From Planococcus sp. (in: firmicutes) (GTDB lineage Bacteria > Bacillota > Bacilli > Bacillales_A > Planococcaceae): 18,642 nucleotides of DNA. The notes under the pieces were generated by a model, which was not told where the DNA came from, did not search any database, and was given only the letters and a program-made list of their open reading frames with translations. Position 1 is the first letter of the stretch. Every line of letters begins with the position of its first letter. Shown piece after piece: positions 7,059 through 14,230 of the stretch. The position numbers and the translations under genes were made by a program. The stretch lies in contig JASKZU010000139.1 in the NCBI GenBank assembly GCA_030147455.1, positions 1 to 18,642 on the forward strand. The letters are read 5' to 3'.

Positions 7059-7087
7059 AAAAAAATGCCCGGAAAATCCGGGCATTT
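7059..7087 (-). terminator. Rho-independent terminator of lysC
   Basis: The minus strand forms a perfect stem AAATGCCCGGA/TCCGGGCATTT with a short loop, followed by T residues, starting 5 nt after the lysC stop. It isolates lysC from sdhCAB. The rest of the 380-nt gap (6712-7091) contains no gene that I can support, only the regulatory sites listed, and there is no yslB remnant. Confidence 0.95.
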
Positions 7088-7091
7088 GTTG

Positions 7092-7583
7092 TTATAGAGT
7101 CGTTACGGGAGTCAGGCCATATGCATCATGCAGCGCATTGGCCGAACGCTTCATGTCGGCAGACGGCACTACAACCGAGATTTTGATTTCGGATGTGCTG
7201 ACCATTTTCACTGGGACTTCCTGTATGCGCAGCACATCGAACATTTGCGCAGCGACGCCCGGATTGGATACCATGCCGGATCCTACGATCGATACTTTAG
7301 CCAGGCCGGTTTCCACATCGATTGCGGTAAACCCGATTTCCCGGCTTGATTCAGCCAGCACGCGCTTCGCTTCTTCGAGGCTTTCTTCCTTGATCGAGAA
7401 AGATACCGAAGGCGGTGTTTCTTCACTGATGCTCTGAACGATAATGTCGACATCGATTACATGATTCGCAAGCGTCGTGAAGATATGCGCCAGCGATCCG
7501 TTAAATGGTTTTGCATAGCTGACTGTTACGCGTGCGATGCCCGGCTCGAACGCCACTCCCCGCACAATTAGGTTTTTTTCCAC
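7092..7583 (-). CDS. lysC: Aspartokinase beta subunit (internal in-frame start within lysC)
   Basis: B. subtilis aspartokinase II is an alpha2-beta2 enzyme whose beta subunit is made from an internal start and equals the last 163 residues of LysC. Here a GTG at codon 246 (7581-7583) is followed by EKNLIVRGVAFE and also gives exactly 163 aa, covering only the ACT regulatory region. It is preceded by GAGGTGATC, a nine-base match to the 16S anti-Shine-Dalgarno complement. Beta therefore binds effector but has no kinase domain. Confidence 0.8.
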   Translation of the reverse strand: MEKNLIVRGVAFEPGIARVTVSYAKPFNGSLAHIFTTLANHVIDVDIIVQSISEETPPSVSFSIKEESLEEAKRVLAESSREIGFTAIDVETGLAKVSIVGSGMVSNPGVAAQMFDVLRIQEVPVKMVSTSEIKISVVVPSADMKRSANALHDAYGLTPVTTL

Positions 7584-8318
7584 AGTGATCACCTCTTGTA
7601 TGATTGTCCCCGGTTCATCTGAATAACTGGCCCTAACCGATAAAGGCACGTAATTGTTTTTAGCGAATTCAACGGCGCGCGGATGAAGCACACCCGCACC
7701 GAGATTGGCGAGTTCGAGCATTTCATCATATGAGATTTGCTCGAGCTTCCTGGCACCTGCCACATAGCGCGGGTCAGACGTATATACTCCGTCCACATCG
7801 GTGTAAATTTCACATTTCTCTGCTTGAAGCGCGGCAGCTAAGGCAACCGCTGTCGTATCCGATCCGCCTCGTCCAAGTGTTGTAATGTTGCCGTTTCGAT
7901 CAACTCCCTGGAAGCCCGCCACTACACAAAACATACCCTGCACAAGCGCTTCTTCGAGCCGATCGGTATGAATGGCTTCAATGCGCGCATTGCGCGGAAC
8001 CGATTCGGTTTCAATGCCTGCCTGCCAGCCTGTGAAACTCAATGCCTCGTGCCCCAGCTTTTTAAATGCCATCGCCAAAAGCGATATGGTCACTTGTTCT
8101 CCTGTAGCCAGCAGCATATCCATTTCACGCTTTGGCGGCTGTTCGGATATTTCACCGGCCAGCCCAAGCAATGTATCTGTCGTTTTCCCCATTGCCGAGA
8201 CAACGATAACGACACGCTTGCCTCGTTCTTTTTCCCGAATAGCCCGCTTGGCGACCCCCAGGATCTTATCTGATGTTGCCACCGACGTGCCGCCGAATTT
8301 CATTACGATCGTTTCCAT
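7092..8318 (-). CDS. lysC: Aspartate kinase, lysine-sensitive type (LysC, aspartokinase II)
   Basis: Aspartokinase phosphorylates L-aspartate, the first step towards lysine, diaminopimelate, threonine and methionine. The 408-aa protein has the N-terminal kinase motif VMKFGGTSVA (5-14), the GRGGSDTTAVALAAAL segment (149-164) and LGAGVLHPRAVEFAK (206-220), followed by two C-terminal ACT regulatory domains (NLIVRGVAFE and VSIVGSGMVSNPGVAAQMF). The start ATG at 8318 has GGGAG 8 nt upstream and gives 408 aa, the length of B. subtilis LysC; an upstream in-frame GTG at 8333 would include that ribosome site. An internal start gives the beta subunit (separate entry). Regulation is by the upstream lysine riboswitch and a dedicated promoter; a strong terminator follows. 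Confidence 0.96.
   Translation of the reverse strand: METIVMKFGGTSVATSDKILGVAKRAIREKERGKRVVIVVSAMGKTTDTLLGLAGEISEQPPKREMDMLLATGEQVTISLLAMAFKKLGHEALSFTGWQAGIETESVPRNARIEAIHTDRLEEALVQGMFCVVAGFQGVDRNGNITTLGRGGSDTTAVALAAALQAEKCEIYTDVDGVYTSDPRYVAGARKLEQISYDEMLELANLGAGVLHPRAVEFAKNNYVPLSVRASYSDEPGTIIQEVITVEKNLIVRGVAFEPGIARVTVSYAKPFNGSLAHIFTTLANHVIDVDIIVQSISEETPPSVSFSIKEESLEEAKRVLAESSREIGFTAIDVETGLAKVSIVGSGMVSNPGVAAQMFDVLRIQEVPVKMVSTSEIKISVVVPSADMKRSANALHDAYGLTPVTTL
7581..7595 (-). promoter_or_regulatory. Internal ribosome binding site and GTG start for LysC beta
   Basis: GAGGTGATC (7587-7595 on the minus strand) lies inside the lysC reading frame; its GAGG core is 8 nt before the GTG at 7583. This is one of the longest Shine-Dalgarno matches in the window although it sits within coding sequence, which supports real internal initiation. 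Confidence 0.8.
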
Positions 8319-8353
8319 CTCCGTCACTCCCACTTGTTATAAGTGGCCCTCAA

Positions 8354-8397
8354 TAAAAAAAGGCAGCTTTCCGTTTGCACGGCAAGCTACCTTTTTT
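8354..8397 (-). terminator. Riboswitch-controlled terminator upstream of lysC
   Basis: The minus strand forms a long stem (AAAAAAGGTAGCTT and CCGT arms pairing with ACGG and AAGCTGCCTTTTTT, GCAA loop) followed by seven T. The segment AGCTACC (8385-8391) is the complement of the 5' arm GGTAGCT, which can instead pair, with GU pairs, to GGCTATC at the 3' side of riboswitch P1 (8427-8433). This is the expected antiterminator when P1 is not formed. Confidence 0.88.
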
Positions 8398-8422
8398 CTC
8401 ATGTACGATAATATACGTCCAT

Positions 8423-8595
8423 GTGAGATAGCCCTCCAGAGTTTGACCTCTGACAGCCCTGCATTTCTTAAATGCAGGACCAGCATACACGCAAGCAGTG
8501 CGCTGTACACTTCGGCGACCGTCCCTTTCAGCATTCTTCTTCGATTCTGCAAATCTCCGAATGCTTACTGTTGACGCCCGCGCCTCTATCATCAC
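8423..8595 (-). promoter_or_regulatory. Lysine riboswitch (L-box) controlling lysC
   Basis: The leader shows conserved L-box segments in order on the minus strand: GATAGAGGCGCGGGCG, AACAGTAAG, GAAAGGGACGGTCGCCGAAG, a strong GTCCTGCATTT/AAATGCAGGGC hairpin, then GGCTGTCAG-like and AGGTCAAACTCTGGAGGG elements. P1 is formed by GTGATGATAG at the 5' end and CTATCTCAC at the 3' end with one bulge. The size, about 173 nt, is typical of the class. Lysine binding would stabilise P1 and let the downstream terminator form. Together with the promoter and terminator it accounts for the 318-nt gap between uvrC and lysC. Confidence 0.9.
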
Positions 8596-8622
8596 TTTTG
8601 CAAGTGATTCGATTGTGGTATT

Positions 8623-8651
8623 ACAATAACATGTTCTTACTCTTGTTGCAA
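8623..8651 (-). promoter_or_regulatory. Promoter of lysC overlapping the end of uvrC
   Basis: The minus strand reads TTGCAA (8646-8651), a 17-nt spacer, then TATTGT (8623-8628), preceded by TGT, which makes an extended -10. The -35 lies inside the last codons of uvrC. The expected start near 8616 is about 20 nt before the riboswitch P1. uvrC has no terminator of its own, so read-through from uvrC would also pass the riboswitch. Confidence 0.6.
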
Positions 8652-10430
8652 CGGCTGCTCCTGAAAATGCTGCTCGATTTGAATGGCCAGCTTTTGGGGC
8701 ATGCCCGCTTCCTGGAGCTGTTCGACATTTGCTTCTTTGATTTTCCGCACCGAACCAAAATGCTTGAGCAATTGCTGCTTGCGCTTCGGGCCTACGCCTT
8801 CCAAACCGTCGAGTGCCGATTGAATGGAATTTTTGCCGCGCAGCTGCCGGTGGAATGTAATAACAAAACGGTGGACTTCATCTTGCACGCGCTGAAGCAA
8901 ATAAAAAGCTTCGCTCGTCCGCTTGAGCGGCACGATTTCCACAGGGCTGCCGTACAGAAGCTGGGAGGTTTGGTGCTTGGCGTCTTTTGCCAACCCGGCA
9001 ATCGGAATATCCAGGCCGAGTTCATCTTCCAAAATTTCACGCGCCGCTTCGATTTGCCCTTTTCCTCCGTCAATGACGATCAGGTCGGGCAGCGGCAAAC
9101 CATCTTTCAGCACACGGCTGTAACGCCTGCGGACCACTTCGCGCATGGCCGCATAATCATCAGGCTTTGAGCCGGTGCGGGTTTTGTATTTACGGTAATC
9201 TTTCTTGGATGGTTTTCCGTCTACAAAGACGACCATCGCGGATACCGCATCGGCTCCTTGAATATGCGAGTTATCGAACGCTTCGATGCGCAGCGGCGTG
9301 TGGATATTCATGGCTTCGCCGAGTTCTTTGCAGGCACCGACTGTCCGCTCTTCCTGACGTTCAAGCAGCTGGAACTTTTCTTTGATGGCAATTTCTGCAT
9401 TTTTGCGTGCCAGCAGCACCAAGTCTTTTTTCTTCCCGCGCTGCGGCACCAAAACTTTGGCTCCGAGCCAATCTTTTAAAAATTCTTCGTCTTCCGCTTC
9501 CGGCAGCAGAATTTCATTCGGCTTGATGTGGTTCGGCTTTTCATAAAACTGGCCGAGAAACGTCAAAAACTCTTCTTCCGGGTCCCGGTAAAGCGGAAAC
9601 ATGGATACTTCGCGCTCGATCAGCTTGCCTTGCCGGACGAAAAATACTTGGATGCAAATCCATCCTTTATCTACGGCATAGGCAAACACATCTCGGTTGG
9701 TGAAATCATTCATGGCCATTTTTTGTTTTTCCATTACAACTTCAATATGGCTGATTTGATCTCGGTATTCTTTAGCCCGTTCGAACTCGAGGTTTTCGGC
9801 TGCTTGCCTCATCTTCATAGTCAAATCTTGCTTGACTTCGCGGAAACCACCGTTCAAAAAGCGGCTGATTTCATCGATCATTTCACGGTACGTGTCTTTT
9901 TCAATCGGCTTGACGCAAGGCGCCAGGCACTGTCCGAGATGGTAATACAAACATACACGGTCCGGCATCGTATGGCATTTGCGCAATGGATACAAGCGAT
10001 CGAGCAGCTTTTTTGTCTCGCTTGCCGCGTAAGCATTCGGATAAGGGCCAAAATATTTCCCTTTATCTTTTTTTACTTGCCGTGTGATGATCAACTTCGG
10101 GTGGCGCTCGCCCGTAATCTTTAAATACGGATAAGTTTTATTGTCTTTCAAGCGGATGTTGTATTTCGGATCATGCTTTTTAATCAAATTCAACTCGAGA
10201 ATGAGCGCTTCTTTATCCGACGAGGTCACGATATATTCAAAGTCCTCGATTTCATTGACGAGGCGCTGTGTTTTTGTATCGTGGCTGCCTGTAAAATAAG
10301 AGCGGACCCGATTTCTCAATACTTTTGCCTTGCCGACATAGATGATGGTTCCCTGGCGGTCTTTCATCAAATAACAGCCCGGCTGGTCCGGCAATACCGC
10401 CAATTTATGCTGAATCATTTCATTAGCCAT
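8637..10430 (-). CDS. uvrC: Excinuclease ABC subunit C
   Basis: UvrC makes both incisions around a DNA lesion after UvrAB loading in nucleotide excision repair. The 597-aa protein has an N-terminal GIY-YIG nuclease domain (GCYLMKDRQGTIIYVGKAK at 18-36, Arg40, Arg43, Tyr45), four cysteines at 152, 160, 168 and 172 in the region that binds an Fe-S cluster in E. coli UvrC, a UVR helix pair (about 200-235), an RNase H-like nuclease domain (FDNSH at 385-389, VIDGGKGQ at 452-459, His in DEVHRF) and a C-terminal helix-hairpin-helix (about 535-590). Length matches B. subtilis UvrC. The ATG at 10430 follows AGGGTGAG. The trxA terminator ends only 15 nt before this ATG, so its own promoter is not obvious. 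Confidence 0.97.
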   Translation of the reverse strand: MANEMIQHKLAVLPDQPGCYLMKDRQGTIIYVGKAKVLRNRVRSYFTGSHDTKTQRLVNEIEDFEYIVTSSDKEALILELNLIKKHDPKYNIRLKDNKTYPYLKITGERHPKLIITRQVKKDKGKYFGPYPNAYAASETKKLLDRLYPLRKCHTMPDRVCLYYHLGQCLAPCVKPIEKDTYREMIDEISRFLNGGFREVKQDLTMKMRQAAENLEFERAKEYRDQISHIEVVMEKQKMAMNDFTNRDVFAYAVDKGWICIQVFFVRQGKLIEREVSMFPLYRDPEEEFLTFLGQFYEKPNHIKPNEILLPEAEDEEFLKDWLGAKVLVPQRGKKKDLVLLARKNAEIAIKEKFQLLERQEERTVGACKELGEAMNIHTPLRIEAFDNSHIQGADAVSAMVVFVDGKPSKKDYRKYKTRTGSKPDDYAAMREVVRRRYSRVLKDGLPLPDLIVIDGGKGQIEAAREILEDELGLDIPIAGLAKDAKHQTSQLLYGSPVEIVPLKRTSEAFYLLQRVQDEVHRFVITFHRQLRGKNSIQSALDGLEGVGPKRKQQLLKHFGSVRKIKEANVEQLQEAGMPQKLAIQIEQHFQEQPLQQE

Positions 10431-10445
10431 TTTCTCACCCTATTT

Positions 10446-10480
10446 AAAAAACCGGGTTCCACGAATGGGACCCGGTTTTT
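10446..10480 (-). terminator. Rho-independent terminator of trxA
   Basis: The minus strand stem is AAAAACCGGGT plus CC pairing with GG plus ACCCGGTTTTT (one internal mismatch, loop ATTCGT), followed by TTTTTT. It begins 4 nt after the trxA stop and ends just before the uvrC ribosome site. Confidence 0.9.
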
Positions 10481-10484
10481 GGAA

Positions 10485-10799
10485 TTATGCGTGTTTTTCA
10501 ACCAATTCCGCTAATGCTTCTTTTGGTCGGAAGCCCACGACTTTATCGACTGTTTCGCCGTCTTTCATCAAAAGAAGTGTCGGGATGGACATGATGCCGA
10601 ATTCGCTTGCTGTTTGCTGGTTTTCGTCAACATCCACTTTCACGATTTTCACTTTGTCGCTCATGTCTGCATCAAGTTCTTCAAGAACTGGCGCAATCAT
10701 TTTACAAGGTCCGCACCATGCAGCCCAAAAATCTACTAATACAAGACCGTTTGAAATTTCTTCTTTAAAGTTCTGATCTGTTCCTTTAACAATTGCCAT
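10485..10799 (-). CDS. trxA: Thioredoxin
   Basis: This 104-aa thioredoxin is a cytoplasmic disulfide reductase supplying electrons to ribonucleotide reductase and other enzymes. The redox motif WCGPC has Cys29 and Cys32, preceded by LVDFWAA, and the cis-proline is in SIPTLLLM (Pro73). I chose the ATG at 10799, which has AAGGAGG 8 nt upstream and gives the usual N-terminus MAIVKGT; a longer reading from 10826 would include that ribosome site. It has both a sigma-A extended -10 and a sigma-B-type promoter upstream, the same dual control known for B. subtilis trxA. Its own terminator follows. Confidence 0.97.
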   Translation of the reverse strand: MAIVKGTDQNFKEEISNGLVLVDFWAAWCGPCKMIAPVLEELDADMSDKVKIVKVDVDENQQTASEFGIMSIPTLLLMKDGETVDKVVGFRPKEALAELVEKHA

Positions 10800-10837
10800 G
10801 AATAATTCCTCCTTAAGTATTACCAAACTATATTCCG

Positions 10838-10846
10838 ATTATAGCA
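10838..10846 (-). promoter_or_regulatory. Extended -10 sigma-A promoter of trxA
   Basis: The minus strand reads TGC-TATAAT, a perfect -10 (10838-10843) with the TGn extension. The -35 region (TAGCGG at 17-nt spacing) is poor, as is common at promoters needing an activator. B. subtilis trxA is activated by Spx; I infer but cannot show the same here. Confidence 0.7.
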
Positions 10847-10886
10847 GACCGAAAATCGCCCCGCTATTTTTTTGCCTAGTCTTTCC

Positions 10887-10912
10887 ATACCCGCCTGTTC
10901 TTTTCAGTAAAC
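10887..10912 (-). promoter_or_regulatory. Sigma-B (general stress) promoter of trxA
   Basis: The minus strand reads GTTTAC (10907-10912), a 14-nt spacer, then GGGTAT (10887-10892), close to the sigma-B consensus GTTTAA-N(12-15)-GGGTAT. It lies about 90 nt upstream of the trxA ATG. B. subtilis trxA is known to have a sigma-B promoter in addition to sigma-A. Confidence 0.7.
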
Positions 10913-10962
10913 GAAACATTCCCAAACGCTCAGCCACACCTCCAGCAGCAGACAAGCAACAT

Positions 10963-11013
10963 AAAAAAGGTATCCTGCAAAAGCCGCTTTCACGGCGGTT
11001 GCAGAATACCTTT
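10963..11013 (-). terminator. Rho-independent terminator of the fad-etf operon
   Basis: The minus strand has a long stem: AAAGGTATTCTGCAA pairing with TTGCAGGATACCTTT, and an inner CCGC/GCGG helix, followed by TTTTTT. It starts 7 nt after the etfA stop and is the longest hairpin in the window. Confidence 0.93.
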
Positions 11014-11020
11014 CACAAAA

Positions 11021-11989
11021 TTACATTACTTTTTTAAACTCTTCTGTCAGCAGCGGAATAACGTCGAACAAATCTCCGACAATACCGTAGTCTGCCACTT
11101 TGAAAATATTCGCTTCTGGATCTTTGTTGATCGCTACAATCACTTTCGAGTTGGACATGCCAGCCATGTGCTGAATGGCACCGGAAATGCCTGCTGCGAT
11201 ATACAAATCAGGCGTTACGACTTTTCCAGTCTGGCCGATTTGCAAAGAGTAATCGCAATAATCGGCATCACACGCGCCGCGAGAAGCGCCGACTGCACCG
11301 CCAAGCAGGTCAGCCAGTTCCTGCAGCGGCTCAAAGCCTTCTTTGCTCTTGACGCCGCGCCCGCCGGCGATGATTACTTTTGCCTCAGACAGGTCGACGC
11401 CTTCTGCAGACTTGCGCACAACGTTTTTGATGATCGTGCGCAAATTCGTGATGTCGACAGATAAACTCGACACGTCACCCGCCCGTTCTGAACGTTCGAG
11501 CGGCGGAATGTTGTTCGGGCGAACGGTGATAAAGATAACGCCATCATCTTTCAATTTCACTTTCTCGAAGGCTTTTCCGGAGAAAATCGGGCGGATAAAG
11601 ATGGCATCCTCTCCTTCTCCTTCAATATCCGTCACGTCGGAAATGAGGCCTGTTCCGAGTTTAGATGCAATTTTAGGCGACAAATCCTTGCCAACTGCCG
11701 TATGGCCGAACACAATGGCTTCCGGCTGCTCCTGATCGACGACAGCCATAAACGCCTGGCCGTACCCATCAGATGTGTAGGACTTTAAATGCGGATGCTC
11801 TACTGTAATAACGCGGTCTGCTCCGTACGACGCAAGCTCATTGCCAAACTCACTTACCGAGTCGCCGAGCAGGACTGCAATCACTTCGCCGCCGCCCGAA
11901 ATTTGCTTGGCTGCAGCAATGGCCTCGAATGATACGTTACGCAATGCGCCTTCACGCGTTTCACCCAATACTAATACTTTTTTCGACAT
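11021..11989 (-). CDS. etfA: Electron transfer flavoprotein alpha subunit
   Basis: EtfA forms with EtfB the FAD-containing heterodimer that takes electrons from acyl-CoA dehydrogenases and passes them to the respiratory chain. The 322-aa protein begins MSKKVLVLGETREGALRNVSFEAI, typical of the family. It carries the C-terminal FAD domain: GGRGVKSKEGFEPLQELADLLGGAVGASR, then QIGQTGKVVTPDLYIAAGISGAIQHMAGM and NKDPEANIFKVADYGIVGDLFDV. Length is close to B. subtilis EtfA. It follows etfB by 50 nt, has a GGGGGT ribosome site, and is last in the operon before a strong terminator. Confidence 0.97.
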   Translation of the reverse strand: MSKKVLVLGETREGALRNVSFEAIAAAKQISGGGEVIAVLLGDSVSEFGNELASYGADRVITVEHPHLKSYTSDGYGQAFMAVVDQEQPEAIVFGHTAVGKDLSPKIASKLGTGLISDVTDIEGEGEDAIFIRPIFSGKAFEKVKLKDDGVIFITVRPNNIPPLERSERAGDVSSLSVDITNLRTIIKNVVRKSAEGVDLSEAKVIIAGGRGVKSKEGFEPLQELADLLGGAVGASRGACDADYCDYSLQIGQTGKVVTPDLYIAAGISGAIQHMAGMSNSKVIVAINKDPEANIFKVADYGIVGDLFDVIPLLTEEFKKVM

Positions 11990-12039
11990 GGTCCGTTACC
12001 CCCTAAGTAGATGTGAAAATAAATGATTGGTGACCGTCC

Positions 12040-12813
12040 TTATATGATCTTTGCTTCGCTGCGGAGCAATCCGACCAGCTCTGAAACTTGGCTTGGGATT
12101 TCGCCTTCCAGAATTCGGCCCGCTTGTTTTTTTGGCGGCAAATAAATCTCGATCGTTTCGGTTTTCGCTTCGACGTCTTCTTCATCAATGTCAAGATCGT
12201 CCAGTTCCAGCTCTTCCAGCGGTTTTTTCTTGGCTTTCATGATTCCTGGAAGCGATGGATAGCGCGGCTCATTCAAACCTTGCTGCGCCGTTACGAGCAA
12301 TGGCAAAGAAGTTTCCAGCTCTTCGGCATCTCCTTCGATGTCGCGCACGATTGTCACGGTGTCACCGTCAATTTTCAGGCTTGTAATCGTCGTCACGTAG
12401 TTGATGTCGAGCAAATCGGCTACGCGCGGCCCGACTTGTCCAGAGCCTCCATCGATTGCAACGTTCCCGGCTAAAATCAAATCCGCTTCCTTGTCTTTCA
12501 AATACTCGGCAAGTATGTAAGCGGAAGTATACTGGTCTATTTCTTCAACATCGTCTTCTGGATTGATCAGTACTGCTTTGTCGGCGCCCATCGCCAATGC
12601 TGTACGCAGCTGCTTTTCGGCCTCTTCGTCTCCGATCGTAACAACAGTTACTTCACCGCCATGTTCATCGCGGACTGTGATTGCTTCTTCGATAGCGTAT
12701 TCGTCATACGGGTTGATGATAAACTCTGCGCCGTCTTCTTGAATTTTGCCGCCAGAAACAACCAGTTTTTCTTCTGTGTCGAATGTGCGTTTCACCAATA
12801 CATAAATGTTCAT
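12040..12813 (-). CDS. etfB: Electron transfer flavoprotein beta subunit
   Basis: EtfB pairs with EtfA and binds AMP in the mature flavoprotein. The protein starts MNIYVLVKRTFDTEEK and shows the signature stretch VAIDGGSGQVGPRVADLL followed by TAQQGLNEPRYPSLPGIMKAKKKPLEEL. I chose the ATG at 12813 (257 aa, as in B. subtilis) with GGGAGGG 8 nt upstream; the TTG at 12819 would add only two residues. It lies 20 nt downstream of fadB with no terminator between them, so it is co-transcribed with fadR-fadB. Confidence 0.97.
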   Translation of the reverse strand: MNIYVLVKRTFDTEEKLVVSGGKIQEDGAEFIINPYDEYAIEEAITVRDEHGGEVTVVTIGDEEAEKQLRTALAMGADKAVLINPEDDVEEIDQYTSAYILAEYLKDKEADLILAGNVAIDGGSGQVGPRVADLLDINYVTTITSLKIDGDTVTIVRDIEGDAEELETSLPLLVTAQQGLNEPRYPSLPGIMKAKKKPLEELELDDLDIDEEDVEAKTETIEIYLPPKKQAGRILEGEIPSQVSELVGLLRSEAKII

Positions 12814-12833
12814 GAACAAAACCCTCCCAAGTA

Positions 12834-13607
12834 TTATTTCCCTTTGAAATGCGCTTCCCTTTTTTCCAGGAATGCCTGGATGCCTTCTTTTGCATCTTCT
12901 GATACAAAAACGGTGCCAAATGATTCGGCTTCAGCTTTTACCCCTTCGCTGTAAGCCCCGATTTTTGCATACTGCAGCATATCAATTGCTGCTTTTACCG
13001 ACACCGGGCTCTTTTTCGCAATTTTCTTCGCAATTGAAAGCGCTTGCGAAAAAAGTTCTTCTTCGCCGTATGCACGGTTTGCAAGACCGAGCCTCGCTGC
13101 TTCCTCCCCTGTAATCGGATCGCTCGTCAACAGCATTTCCGCTGCTTTGGCAACGCCGACATAACGCGGAAGCCGCTGCGTCCCGGCAAACCCCGGAATC
13201 AATCCCAGCTGCAGTTCAGGCAATCCCAGTTTAGCATTTTCTGCCACAAAACGCATATGGCAGCTCATGGCAAGCTCCAGGCCGCCGCCAAGCGCAGCGC
13301 CGTGGATAGCAGCAATCACCGGCTTATGGAATGTTTCCACGCGTTCAAACACCGCTTGACCGCTCGCCGCCAGCTCGGAAAATTCTTTTCCGGATGTAAC
13401 TTGCGTAAACTCTTTAATGTCAGCCCCGGCAGAAAAGAAACGCCCTTCCCCGTGCAAGACAATCGCACGCACTTCGTTATCTTCTTCTACTGCATCCAGC
13501 AACTCGTTCACTTCAAGAATCAACGCGCGGGACAAAGCATTTGCCGGCGGTCTGTTGATCGCGGCAATTGCTACGCCGTCTTCTTTTTTCCAACTGATAA
13601 ACTCCAT
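12834..13607 (-). CDS. fadB: Enoyl-CoA hydratase (FadB/YsiB-type)
   Basis: This crotonase-family enzyme hydrates trans-2-enoyl-CoA to 3-hydroxyacyl-CoA in beta-oxidation. In the 257-aa protein the oxyanion-hole segments are FSAGADIKEF (58-67) and HGAALGGGLELA (102-113). The two catalytic glutamates of the family are present at Glu111 (GGGLELAMSC) and Glu131 (GLPELQLGLIPGFAGTQRL). It is monofunctional, without the dehydrogenase domain of E. coli FadB. It lies 17 nt after fadR and 20 nt before etfB, the same order as ysiA-ysiB-etfB in B. subtilis. The ribosome site AAGGGATGAG overlaps the gap after the fadR stop. Confidence 0.94.
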   Translation of the reverse strand: MEFISWKKEDGVAIAAINRPPANALSRALILEVNELLDAVEEDNEVRAIVLHGEGRFFSAGADIKEFTQVTSGKEFSELAASGQAVFERVETFHKPVIAAIHGAALGGGLELAMSCHMRFVAENAKLGLPELQLGLIPGFAGTQRLPRYVGVAKAAEMLLTSDPITGEEAARLGLANRAYGEEELFSQALSIAKKIAKKSPVSVKAAIDMLQYAKIGAYSEGVKAEAESFGTVFVSEDAKEGIQAFLEKREAHFKGK

Positions 13608-13624
13608 CTGCTCATCCCTTTCTA

Positions 13625-14209
13625 TTATGCCTGCATGCCTTTCAGCAACAACCGCTGCACTTTCGGTGCGAGCTCGACCAAATCGTACTTGTGGTCATTC
13701 ATCACCCAGGTAGTTATGGTCTCGTCCATTGTACCAAAAACCATCTGGCGCGCTAAGCGAATATCCATATCGCGGTCAAACTCGCCGTTGTCCATCCCAT
13801 TGATGAGAATGCGGTCCATCAATTTCAAATAACCGCGAAGCACGTTGTTGATTTTCATGCGGATTTCGTGATTAGACTGCCGAAGCTCCAGCTGGGTTAC
13901 AATCGCCAGATGAAGATCGCCTGCAAGCAAGCTGAAGTGGCTGTTGATCATCATGCCAAGCTGCTCGGCCGCCGGGATTTCCAGGGCGATGATTTTTTCC
14001 AGTTCACTGACAAAGACGCCCATCTTTTCTTGAAACACGGAAATCAAGATGTCTTCCTTGTTCTTAAAGTACAAGTAGATCGTTCCATCCGCTACGCCTG
14101 CCTGTTTGGCGATTTTTGAAACCTGCGCTTGGTGATAGCCATTTTCGGCGATCACCACTACAGCGGCATCGATGATTTGTTTGTATTTCGGTTTATCTTT
14201 TTTAACCAT
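13625..14209 (-). CDS. fadR: TetR-family fatty acid degradation regulator FadR
   Basis: FadR (YsiA) of Bacillus represses beta-oxidation genes and is released by long-chain acyl-CoA. The N-terminal TetR helix-turn-helix is nearly the same as in B. subtilis (IIDAAVVVIAENGYHQAQ followed by VSKIAKQAGVADGTIYLYF), and the C-terminal ligand domain retains HFSLLAGDLHLAIVTQLELR and ETITTWVMNDHKYDLV. The ATG at 14209 gives 194 aa, the B. subtilis length, and has GGTGGTGA, close to the ideal site, just upstream; a TTG at 14224 would incorporate that site. It has its own promoter overlapped by a matching FadR palindrome, so it is probably autoregulated with fadB and etfBA. Confidence 0.95.
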   Translation of the reverse strand: MVKKDKPKYKQIIDAAVVVIAENGYHQAQVSKIAKQAGVADGTIYLYFKNKEDILISVFQEKMGVFVSELEKIIALEIPAAEQLGMMINSHFSLLAGDLHLAIVTQLELRQSNHEIRMKINNVLRGYLKLMDRILINGMDNGEFDRDMDIRLARQMVFGTMDETITTWVMNDHKYDLVELAPKVQRLLLKGMQA

Positions 14210-14230
14210 TCTGTCACCACCCAAAAAAAA

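Noticed and set aside
8472..9170. 232-codon plus-strand open frame across the lysC riboswitch and the end of uvrC
   Set aside because: It crosses the riboswitch and the uvrC terminus, has no ribosome site and shows no family motif.
13044..13832. Long plus-strand open frame opposite fadB and fadR
   Set aside because: It lies antisense to two well-supported genes, lacks a ribosome site and has no recognisable domain; it is explained by codon bias on the other strand.
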